This document shows positions 36,131 through 45,201 of a DNA stretch of 64,000 bases, one piece after another. Position 1 is the first letter of the stretch; each line of letters opens with the position of its first letter. Source of the stretch: Daphnia carinata (lineage: Eukaryota > Arthropoda > Branchiopoda > Diplostraca > Daphniidae). Both the position numbers and the translations under genes were made by a program. Location of the stretch: the NCBI RefSeq assembly GCF_022539665.2, contig NC_081336.1:10640778-10704777 (forward strand). The letters run 5' to 3'. Under the pieces are notes generated by a model. The model was not told the DNA's origin and searched no databases. It saw nothing but the letters and a program-made list of their open reading frames with translations.

Positions 36131-38595
36131 AGAAGAAGACGATCAGGAAACTCAAGTAATACCAAAAGCGCTGCTAGGAAGGGCTAAACGATATATTGCA
36201 TAGATCAAATGAAAGATGGTTGCTCACGTACGCAGTGACACGAAACGGCTCGGCTTATCTTGAGCTATGACAAAGATATGATTGTAAGGTTGGAATACTC
36301 CGACGTGCGGTACTGGCATGAAGTGCATCAGGAACAGTAACGTATGCTAAACAACCTAAGCTACGCGCTCTAAGTTCCCGACATGGCATTCCTTACTAAA
36401 TCGCCAATATGTTCCGGTATCTGACAGTTTTAGACCGCCAGATTGCTCTAGTAAATAGGCATCTACTAAATATATTGGCGTTATCAAATACCGGGGCGTA
36501 ATGGTGGTTTCGTATTGAACAGCGGCTATAGAACTTGCCATGCCGAAATCAAGTTCTGTACAAATCGTAACCATTTTAATCGTTAAACAGTGACATCTAG
36601 CGGAGGGAAGTGAGGTAAGAGGAACGCCATCTAGTGGTCAATACCACAGAATGTAATGAATTGAATCACATGACGTTTTGACAGTAAACAAAATAAGGAT
36701 TTTTAAATCACGGTATAAACCTTTTTGTTTCATCATTTGTTTAGCACCAGTAAGTAGGGAAAATTCACTTTGCATTTTGTAATTTTTTTGCCAGGGTTTT
36801 GCTGAGTGAACTTGCAGTTCTGTAAAGTTATTCGAGATAACTGCAAATGGTAGTCCCAAAACCGGAAGAATTTTGTCTGTCATCTTTACTACGTGAACTT
36901 TAAAAGGCCTTGTTATACCAAAGGGCGCCAAATGGAGAAATTGGGCTTCATCAACGATTCAAGTAGTTACATTTACAACTAAATTGTTAATGTTTAAATT
37001 TGATTGTATTTTCTTATTCAGATTCATTGATTTTAACAGCCTGGTTGCAAACTTTTAGCCATAGCATTGCAATCAATGTATTTATAATCCAGTCTTCAAC
37101 ACTCACAAATGCCAATGTACACAGTTGTTTCTACGCTGAAACGTTTAATCTGACAATGATTTGGTCAATTTTTTTTTTTTCTGGTTGACACTTCAATTTT
37201 TTAATGTTTGATGTAAGTACCAGTGTAGATGTATTCTCGTTAGAAGTAATCGTAATGTCCTAAATGTGCTCTTCTTTAGTGAAAATGGTATTGTACGAAG
37301 CTTATCAATTATTTTTTATTTATTCCGATTTAGCAACCACTTTTCGATACTTAAAAGCGAGGACCGAATGGCACCTACACTTGGACTGGATCGGACGGTT
37401 ATTTGGTCGAATGGCTAGCGGCAATATTCAAACTTTACGTAGGTTGAACTTAATTTGTCTGCTTATTTGTTGTTTGTTATTCTAAAAAACTACCCTCTTT
37501 ATTCCACAGGTATTCGTTCGTGCTAATTAATCAAACTATTGCGCATATGTACGGGACGCATGAGGGTTTGTTCTATCAACTCATAAATGATGAGGTAGCG
37601 GAAAATGGTTTATGCATTGATTTTCAGTAGATAACTTATGGGCATCATGTTTTTTTATTTTTAAATTCTGTAAGGGTATCGACGGCGTGGCGAACTCTTT
37701 CTACTTAACGCTGGTTCGTGTAGCAAGGATGGACTATACCTTCCTCTCCTGACATGGGGGGATGGATTTAGCCTTGTTGTGCCATGTATCAAGGAATAAG
37801 AAGAACACTTTGAGTCCGTCTACCATTGATTCAGAATTAAACAGCCAACCCAAAGAAGTAAGCAATATTTCGCAGCAAAGAAGTCTTTTTACTTGATTTG
37901 GATTTCATATGTTCTATGTGATGAACATCATGACGAATCAAGGTGATAATCAAATTTTTTTTGCACTTAAGAAATTTTGGTTTAATTCGAGGCATTGGTA
38001 CTGGACTTGGATTCTTGACGTTTTTGATTGAACAGATTTATTCAAACTAGAAGAAGCACAGACATCGTAAGTTGGCGTTAATTAAAAAAACAATACTTCA
38101 GTTTGATGGTAAGCTTGATTAGTGGATAATTCATTAGTAACTTTTTTTACATTTTGAAAGTAAGCTTGAATGTAGGAGAAAAGTAGTGTTAGATAGTAGT
38201 GAAGCTTAGTTTCGTTTCTTGAAAATTTCGCCATCAACTGCAAGAAGTTATAATGAATCTGTAGAAATGTGTTGGTTTTCTTTGTTTTTCAGCATCTGTG
38301 TTGAATTCACCCATCTGTCGTCATCGTCAATAGTAAACGTATAGTCAATCTTAACTAATAATTTAACAACTATTTTCCTGATTTTTTTTTTTTTTATCTA
38401 GAATACTAAGTTATTAACGGGTTTATTCCTGTTTAACATATAAAATTTTATCAAATTATTTAAGTGTTTCAAGTGGTGACTTTAATAGCGGAAAATGCCC
38501 TAAAACATTTCCCCAACATCTTTGCGTCAAATTATATGTTAGCACCAAATACTAGCATTTAACAGTTTCAAGCATCGAATAAAAATAAGTTTCAA
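36131..38595. other. intergenic, little recognised
   Basis: AT-rich with many stops. A possible exon lies near 37,330-37,440 (KARTEWHLHLDWIGRLFGRM), with a donor-like GT and a later acceptor-like TTCCACAG before 37,509; I do not recognise the protein. A diverging pair of CTCF-like sites is at 36,591-36,637. Confidence 0.35.
36591..36637. promoter_or_regulatory. Pair of CTCF-like motifs on the minus strand
   Basis: TGACATCTAGCGG (36,591) and CGCCATCTAGTGG (36,625) are reverse complements of CCGCTAGATGTCA and CCACTAGATGGCG. The second fits the animal CTCF core well. Confidence 0.45.
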
Positions 38596-39555
38596 CTTTG
38601 TATCAGGAATTTCTACTGCAGACGGTCCCCCGAACCTTATTGTCACCTATTGGTACGATATTCAGTTTTCTACATTGGGTTTCAGCGATCGTCCGGGGCT
38701 AGGGTAAGGTCTGTAGCAACTTACCCTTTTAATACTTCTAATGCCATAAGGTTCACTTGTAAAAGATATCAATTTTCGTAATCCTTGCTTAATTTAATAA
38801 AAAATACATTATTCCGATGCGAAATTGAACGTTGATCACGATTATCGGCTCTGCTTTGACATTGGGCTTAACAAAATGGAGAAAAACGAAGAAAATGACC
38901 GTGGGAAAATTGCCTCCAAAACCGTCAAAAATTGACCATCGTTGGAATTGCTTGAAAATGGCAGAATATACTCAAAATTTAATGCTGATTCTGAGAAAAT
39001 TGCTAGTTTTTTCATAAAATAAACCGTTTTGGAAATACATAGGATTAAATAACTTTGATGTGTCACGCTAGCGCTGTAACGTACTGGCGCGCCAGTAGTT
39101 TTTAAAGTCGGTGTATTTCCAAAACGGTTGATGTTATGAAAAAAATAGCAATTTTCTCGGAATCAGCATTCGATTGTGAGTAAATTCTGTCATTTTCAAG
39201 CAATTCCAACGATGGTCAATTTTTGGCGGTTTTGGAGGCAATTTTCCCACGGTCATTTTCTTCGTTTTTCTCCCTTTTGTTAATTTAAATGTCAAAACAA
39301 AGCCGATATTCGTGATCAGCGTTCAATTTCGAATCCGAATAATATATTTAAAACTAAATTAAGCAAGGATTACGAAAATTAATATCTTTTACACGTGAAC
39401 CTTATGGCTTTTGAATGATTAGAAGTGAAATTTGCTACAGCCCTTACTCTAGCCCCGGATGATCGCTGAAGCCCAAAGTAGAAAACTGAATATCGTACCA
39501 ATAGGTGGCAATAGTGTTCGGGGGACCGTCTGCAGTAGAAATTCCTGATACAAAG
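38596..39555. repeat. Inverted repeat, 443-bp arms with 74-bp loop
   Basis: Left arm 38,596-39,038 is the reverse complement of 39,113-39,555 with scattered mismatches and small indels. Symmetry is about 39,075.5. The loop contains TACTGGCGCGCCAGTA, a perfect 16-bp palindrome (39,082-39,097). The outer arm ends encode, outward to inward, a short frame GISTADGPPN..ATYWYDIQF; a diverged version of that frame lies at about 39,860-39,990. Could be a fold-back type transposon or an inverted duplication; no transposase seen. Confidence 0.8.
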
Positions 39556-40299
39556 CTGCTAAATTTAAAATTGCTGAGCTCCCATGTATCAGCATTGGAA
39601 TATTTGGCTCCACTCAAGGTAGTTTCACAACAATTTCCTCTTCTTACGCTACTGCCAAGACAAAATTTAATACAAGATATACCTTGGGGCCAAAAGTGAT
39701 ATAGATTCAATGCCAACATAGCTGATTTGATTTTGATTCACTAGTCACACTTGTTGCAGTGTTTTACATAAGAAGAAGCAATACATTCCCCATGGTGTCG
39801 GGCTTATTTATTTTGTCGGGCTTATTTTCAAGCCCTAACTTCTTTAACATCGGGAGCCGTTGAGTGAAATAGAACTGGATACCTTACCAGTAGATGGCTA
39901 TACTGTTTGATGGATCGTCTGACAGTATAAATTCATTGTTTACCACATTGCAATAATCAATTCCTGTCACGTCTGACGCAACTGGGGTGATTACCACACA
40001 CAACAATAAAACAATACTGACAACGGTCAGGTTAATATCTTAATCTAATATTCTGGTATTACACAGTTATCTTTGTTAGGATCCGCCAGCCAGTCACGTC
40101 GGCTGCACGGATATGAAAAGAACGCTACTTGGGAAAGTTAAGAAGGAGACAAGGTGTGGAGTACTTACGCGGACGTCATGGCGCTGGAGAGAGCTGAAGG
40201 TACGGCGACGTCGGAAGGGGGTGGTGGTGGACTTGGGCAGAACGGGAAGTGGCGTCTCAGTTGAGGATGTTTGCAGGGCGATCAGAAGAACACGACAGT
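39556..40299. other. Unrecognised, with a diverged copy of the arm coding stretch
   Basis: On the minus strand 39,444-39,719 stays open (SGAKYSNADTWELSNFKF leading into the arm sequence). About 39,860-39,990 has a related but broken stretch (ILSDDPSNSIAIYW, then a stop). The protein family is unknown to me; the remainder shows nothing. Confidence 0.35.
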
Positions 40300-40720
40300 T
40301 GTAGGTGTTGAACTCAGTTTATTTCGAAGTACGTAAGAGGGTACACAAAACTCAAGCGTGGATTTAAATGTTACACAAATAGAGTGCTACGGCACGACTA
40401 ACTGGACAGCAGGTTGCAAGAATACTAAAAAAAAAGGCACAGCTCAGGCGTTGGTTTTATACCGCGCTTTGGCTTGATGACGCCAACTTGGCGTGGAACG
40501 CTAAGTTTGCGTGGGGTCATCGCAACAGAGCCAGAATGTTACGCGAAACGTGAGGTCGACTGATTTATGTCCTGTCGTTGACCCCACGTCATGCGAAGAA
40601 AGGGTAATAAAAAACGAAACAAGAGGCGAAAGAGTCAAGTGGGGCAAACGCAACATAAGAAATAGAACACATAATCTAACTAACTTATTTAACTTTAAAG
40701 TTTTATCGGGAGTCCTTACA
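40300..40720 (-). repeat. Possible solo LTR or promoter-bearing repeat
   Basis: On the minus strand the block starts TGTAAGGACTCCCG and ends CAACACCTACA, giving TG...CA ends 421 bp apart. It has GCGGTATAAAACC (TATA box), an initiator-like CCAGTTAGTC downstream, and CGAAATAAACTG (polyadenylation signal) near the end, in the order expected of an LTR. No second copy or pol gene is near, and no TGG primer site follows, so this is tentative. Confidence 0.35.
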
Positions 40721-41956
40721 ACATGTAAGCTTGCAGCATTTTTGTTATGCTGGCATGTAATCTAAATTTTGTAATTTTAGGTGATGGCATTCGCGTTACG
40801 TTTAAGTCAAGATCTACTCTACAATGGGATAAATTTTTCGTAGAATAAGTATCTCCGAGAGCTATGTGTTGCAGTATCATGCTGATGGTAAAAGGTGTAT
40901 TCAATTTTTAATAACTTTTGAATTTTCTTCTCTGTATGTGCAGTGACGTGACAGTACTGGTTGGTGGTTTTATCTAGGGATAAACCTTTCCATTTTCCCA
41001 TCCAATCTGTAAGACAGCTCTGATTGTTTGCATAACTACAGCAATATTCCCTGCATAACAAAGGGAATGTTCTCATTTTCTTTAGTGAACTGTTCCCTGT
41101 TCAGTTCTTATTGCCATTTTTGGCAATCGAAGAGGCCCAAGAAGAATATTGATTTTCTACCAGACTGCCATTCTGCCAAAGATGTCTTCGTAAGCGATTC
41201 GGTATTTGATTGATGGTTTAGAGATCATGGGTTTATTAAATAAAACATCTTTAATTACAGAAAGGAAGGTTCCAAATGATAAGCCCATCAGTATCGTGAA
41301 AACGATATGGATATTTTGGTCCAACCCTCACACATGGTGTGTTCCAAGTTAAGTGCGTAGGTGAATCCTCATGGAAAATGTGATCCAAGCCTCCCATGTA
41401 ACGGTATTTGTTTCATTTAAAGCGAAGCACAAAAATTGGTTCACATCTATTCTGTGGTCACATTTTACCTTGATCTTAATTTCTCTTTCATTCCAGTCTC
41501 CTTGATGACATTTTGCAGCTAACCGTAAAAGATGTCCAGCCATTATATTTCCCTGTTTAAGAATAGAAGACGAAAAGAGATGCTAAATTTTCAAAGAACG
41601 CTACTCAGACGACACGGCTAATTGCTGATTCATCCCGAACAGTAAAGAGTTTTATTCTCTTAAATTCAAGTGCATATCTGGGCTCCCTTCTTTCTGTGGC
41701 CCCGTTTCCCCTAAATTTCTAATAAGCCCGTAGGGGGGTCATGCCCCTACTGTGATCAGCAGTTAAAGGTTGTGAGTGCGCTGTCCGGAAAGGGGACGTG
41801 GGGGTCCCCCTGGCTCGATGATATCTTTTTGAGGGTCTTGGGGCTACCCACATATCCGAATAACGGTTAATCGCTCACGTGAAAACTTGTCCTTATCATC
41901 ACTCTTCATCCTTTTCCGGCTTCTCTTAGCCACGCACCGGGTAATCTCCCCGGTGA
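40721..41956. other. intergenic, no gene recognised
   Basis: No supported ORF. Near 41,729-41,749 GTAGGGG is followed 7 bp later by CCCCTAC, and GGGGGTCCCCC occurs near 41,802, so this GC-rich part (41,690-41,880) could fold; it matches no RNA family I know. Confidence 0.35.
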
Positions 41957-42016
41957 GTCAACTAAGGTAGGGGGAGACTCTACCATGTGGTAGAGTTTTC
42001 TCCTACCTTAGTTGAC
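41957..42016. repeat. 60-nt near-perfect hairpin
   Basis: 29-bp arms with a 2-nt loop (TG). The arms begin GTCAACTAAGGTAG and end CTACCTTAGTTGAC. The only three mismatches are G opposite T, so RNA from the plus strand would pair along all 29 positions with three G-U wobbles. Could be a tiny palindromic transposon remnant or a small-RNA hairpin; no promoter evidence. Confidence 0.75.
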
Positions 42017-42152
42017 ACAAAAAAATTTTACATCAATAAAAATTGTTTTTTTTTATTTCAAAAATCTTTTTACTTATTTTGTCTTTCTTGTACCTTATTT
42101 TATACGTCTACATGTAATCCGCATGAGGTATTTCTTCATTTATCTTTTGCTG

Positions 42153-42230
42153 ATATGCATCATTCTGGGATTCGAACCCCAGACATTTCATATCTCAGTC
42201 GAACTCCCTACCATTGAGCTACTGTTAACC
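42153..42230 (-). repeat. tRNA-like sequence (A and B boxes), probably SINE or tRNA relic
   Basis: Minus strand has A-box-like TAGCTCAATGGTA and B-box GGTTCGAATCC at the right spacing. The acceptor ends do not pair and the T stem has an extra G, so it is not a normal tRNA gene. Confidence 0.45.
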
Positions 42231-42318
42231 ATACAGACAATAATTCCCATTTGAAAGCGTATCGACTTATCCACTACAAACAAAGGTTTTAAGGAAGAAA
42301 TTACATATTTGTATACGT

Positions 42319-42385
42319 TGTAGATGGCTCAATGGTAAAGTATTAAACTGATACGCTGGAGGTCTAGGGTTCGATCCCCAATCCA
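42319..42385 (+). repeat. tRNA-like sequence (A and B boxes), tRNA-Ile-like
   Basis: TGGCTCAATGG (A box, 42,325) and GGTTCGATCCC (B box, about 42,368). Between them CTGATACGCTGGAGGTC resembles the anticodon arm and variable loop of tRNA-Ile(GAU), but one base is lost in the anticodon loop and the acceptor does not pair. Likely a SINE head or relic. Confidence 0.45.
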
Positions 42386-42894
42386 GTTCATGAAAATACT
42401 CTCATAAATAAAAACAAACTTCATTTAAAAATCTAACACATTTTTTATTGTCCCTCCATCCTCCACTTACATTCACATCTTACAACACAACACAATACAA
42501 GACATACATAAATAACTAACTAACAGGTTGGCTGCCACGCCACTAAATTTACATTAACTACGTCGCTATCGGAAGGATAGCGACCAAGGGGGACTTGCCC
42601 GCTGACAAGTCCGGGCTGACATGATGATGGAGACCGTTGTGGGAACGCACACCCCAGGTCTCCACCACACATCGGACAAAGGGAGTCCCTCTGGTGCGTT
42701 GCCTAATTGCCTTTCGGCGAATCTTGGGCAGTGGCAACTACTCCACCTCATGACAGATAGGCCATGAGGCAGAACAGCGCGGCCCGTCCCTATATAGCTA
42801 AAAAAAAAAGGGAGCAAACGGGCGTGGCAGCCAACGTGTAAATTAGTACTACACAATTACACAATAAAAAAATACAACGATACCACAAAGACCA
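42386..42894. other. intergenic, no gene recognised
   Basis: AT-rich then a GC-richer stretch (42,560-42,800); the minus frame over 42,566-42,856 has no family signature. Could be the body of a SINE following the tRNA-like heads. Confidence 0.3.
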
Positions 42895-43300
42895 GGCGAT
42901 GACGTGGCGACCACGAGGCGACGGGCGAGGCGATGATGGCGCGACGGGCGAAGAGAAGACGTGGCGACCGGGCGAGAAGGTGACGTGGCGACGGGAAAGG
43001 CGAAGACGGGGCGACGGGCGAGGCGAAGACGGGGCGACGGGTGAGGCGAAGACGGGGCGACGGGCGAGGCGAAGACGGGGCGACGGGTGAGGCGAAGACG
43101 GGGCGACGGGCGAGGCGAAGACGGGGCGACGGGTGAGGCGAAGACGGGGCGACGGGCGAGGCGAAGACGGGGCGACGGGCGAGGCGACGACGGGCGAGAC
43201 GAAGACGGGGCGACGGGCGAGGCGACGACGGGGCGACGGCCGAAGCCAAGACGGGACGACGGCCGAAGCGAAGACGGGATGACGGGCAAGGTAATGACGG
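42895..43300. repeat. GC-rich 23-bp minisatellite
   Basis: Tandem copies of about AAGACGGGGCGACGGGCGAG plus GCG, degenerate at both ends. Because 23 is not a multiple of 3, the array is open in several frames and gives 23-residue peptide repeats (RRPVFASPVAPSSPRPSP on the minus strand) that overlap in two frames. Probably non-coding. Confidence 0.85.
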
Positions 43301-43845
43301 GCGTGGCGAACACGAAGAAGGCTTTGTTCTTAATCGTAAAAGTAAAGAAAAAGAACCAGTTAGTGGGAAATATAAGATTGTTGTTGTAACCAAACGTTGA
43401 AAGCAATTCGACTTACTTCTGCTGTCCGAAGACTGAAAAGACTGTAGGGCCAGCAAATAGGCAGCAGACAGCTAAGAGTTGGCAGTTCTATGGTTGAATG
43501 TTCAATTTAAATAAAAAGGCAAACTATATGAGGCAGAAGAAAAATTTAAAATACCAGTAGAAATTGTGTTGAGGTACATGTCTATGTCTGTTGGTAGGCT
43601 AGGTCGAGATTACAACTGCCGAAATGACTGTTGTTACAGCTGATACTGCAACGAAGATGAATATGGTGCACTACTCAGATCACGATTAACAGTAGACCAT
43701 GAGTGGTTAAAGAGTAGAAGAATGATATTATGGTATTCCTACCCATAGGATTTGCATCTTTGGTGACATTCCTCAACAGGACGTATTCTTTACAAACGAA
43801 GTTTCATGAGCTAAACCTTAGAAGCAAAATCCGTCAATGAGATTC
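43301..43845. other. intergenic, no gene recognised
   Basis: No supported gene or repeat between the minisatellite and the poly-A end of the non-LTR element. Confidence 0.4.
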
Positions 43846-43981
43846 TTTTTTTTTTTTTTTTTTTTCTTTCTTTCTTAAGGTGCCTCCCGTGTGGCGTTGC
43901 CATATCGAGAGCGGGTCGTCCTAGGAGACCGAAATTGGCACCGGGAAATTGCTCGGAAAAGTGGGATCATTTTGAATTAGA

Positions 43982-44895
43982 TTAGCAGCGTTTGTGGAGT
44001 CCTGATTTCCAGAAGAAATTTAAAACCAAGTCCCTGATCTTGAATTTGGCGAGGTTGTCACAAACTTGCGGTGGATGTAGGAGATTGGATAGGTTCAACT
44101 GAAGTTTTAACTCCGAGAGGAAGCTTTTTAGTTCCTCTCTTTCGGCAGCGAGGTGGGGACACTCAATAATTAGATGTGAGGGAGTCTCTTTCACAGGGCA
44201 GCCATAGCTGCAGTATGGGGATACAGAGGGATCAAATAACGAAACGCGGGCGTTTAAACGTAGCCGGTTCGACCGGAGTTTGTGAAGAATGCTGTTTCTG
44301 ACTCTGTTAGGGTGCACCAACCAGGGTTCTGGGTGAATGGAGTTCCTAGGGTAAGAAGCAAAGAAGTCATGGTGACTCGCAAGGTATAGAGACATCAGCT
44401 TGGACCATGCTATGCGAAAAACATTTAGGGCGAGTTTAGGTGAGTCGACGAGATCGATTTTTTCGCAGTGAGGATCCGTTCTTGCGTCGTTTGCCAGACG
44501 ATCCACTAATTCATTTTCTGGAATGCCTACATGGCTTGGAATCCAGTAGAGAATAACTTTGGAGCCGGCAGAAGAGCTGGTTAAGGCCCTGTTCCGAATC
44601 TTGACCACCAGTTCGTTTGAAGGGTGTAGAGCATTGATGGCGGAGATGGCACTGAGTGAGTCCGAGAAGATCCGGATTAGCTGCGCCGGGCCGTTGTCAG
44701 CGTGTTCAATGGCCTTTAGAATAGCCAACAATTCAGCTGTGAAGATGTTCGTATCACTAGAAAGTTTCCAGGCTTTTTTCACTTGAGAATTTGGGCAGTA
44801 GATGGCGCATGCTGTTGAGTTGTTTTCGAAGTCACGGGAGCCATCTGTGAAGACGCTTACCGTACTAGAACTGGCGTTGTTTTGCGTAAACAGTG
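43982..44895 (-). pseudogene. Non-LTR ORF2, RNase H domain and C-terminal zinc motif
   Basis: Open from the insertion point to the stop. RNase H residues are visible: SVFTDGS (Asp), FTAELLAIL (Glu), IFSDSLSAI (Asp), IPSHVGIPENELVDRLAN (His, Asp). Near the end is a C-x3-C-x7-H-x4-C motif (CSYGCPVKETPSHLIIEC). RT plus RNase H plus this motif points to the I/LOA-like groups. The frame matches across the BEL insertion to the RT side. Confidence 0.85.
44891..44895. repeat. Target-site duplication CAGTG (left) of BEL element 3
   Basis: CAGTG directly before the LTR; the same five bases follow the other LTR at 53,551-53,555. Only one copy is needed to keep the host ORF in frame. Confidence 0.9.
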
Positions 44896-45201
44896 TGAAG
44901 GGAAAAAATCAGCCCGTGTCTGATTTTTGCCTTTGATAAATTGAAGATGTTTTGAAGATGAACACGGGAACACTGGTTCAGCTTGTTGTGCACGGTAGCG
45001 AGTGTATTTTCTGACTGACTGCCCCTTGCCCTCTCTTCCGAGACGGCCAATAGGCCTAGGGCGGGGCTTACATACAAGGAATGTACAATGGTGGCCCTCT
45101 ATCGAGGACCACCCAATTCAAAAGCGCTAAAACGGCTGGGCAGCCTCGTGCGGCGTCCAGACCGCGTCGTCTGCTGTTGGGAATCTAATATATTCCCAAC
45201 A
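44896..45201 (-). repeat. 3' LTR of BEL element 3
   Basis: 306 bp. On the minus strand it starts TGTTGGGAAT and ends TTTCCCTTCA. Its start is a perfect dyad: TGTTGGGAAT, 7 bp, ATTCCCAACA (plus strand 45,175-45,201). Confidence 0.93.

Larger units (their letters stand above)
43846..44895 (-). mobile_element. Non-LTR retrotransposon, 3' part
   Basis: On the minus strand this piece runs from the BEL insertion point to a 20-nt poly-A (T20 at 43,846-43,865), the usual end of a LINE-type element. It holds the RNase H end of ORF2. The upstream RT part lies across the nested BEL element at 53,551-54,960. Confidence 0.85.

Noticed and set aside
41690-41880. snRNA, 5S rRNA or SRP RNA gene
   Set aside because: GC-rich and able to fold, but I could not match it to remembered U1-U6, 5S or SRP sequences.
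42153-42385. Two functional tRNA genes
   Set aside because: A and B boxes are good, but acceptor stems do not pair, one T stem has an extra G and the other has a damaged anticodon loop.
42849-43456. Two overlapping long minus-strand frames of 185 and 199 residues
   Set aside because: They consist of the translated 23-bp minisatellite plus low-complexity flanks; the openness follows from the repeat unit lacking stop triplets.
44796-44812. GGCAGTAGATGGCGCATG as another CTCF-like site
   Set aside because: A single match inside the RNase H coding region of the non-LTR element; explained by coding sequence and likely chance.
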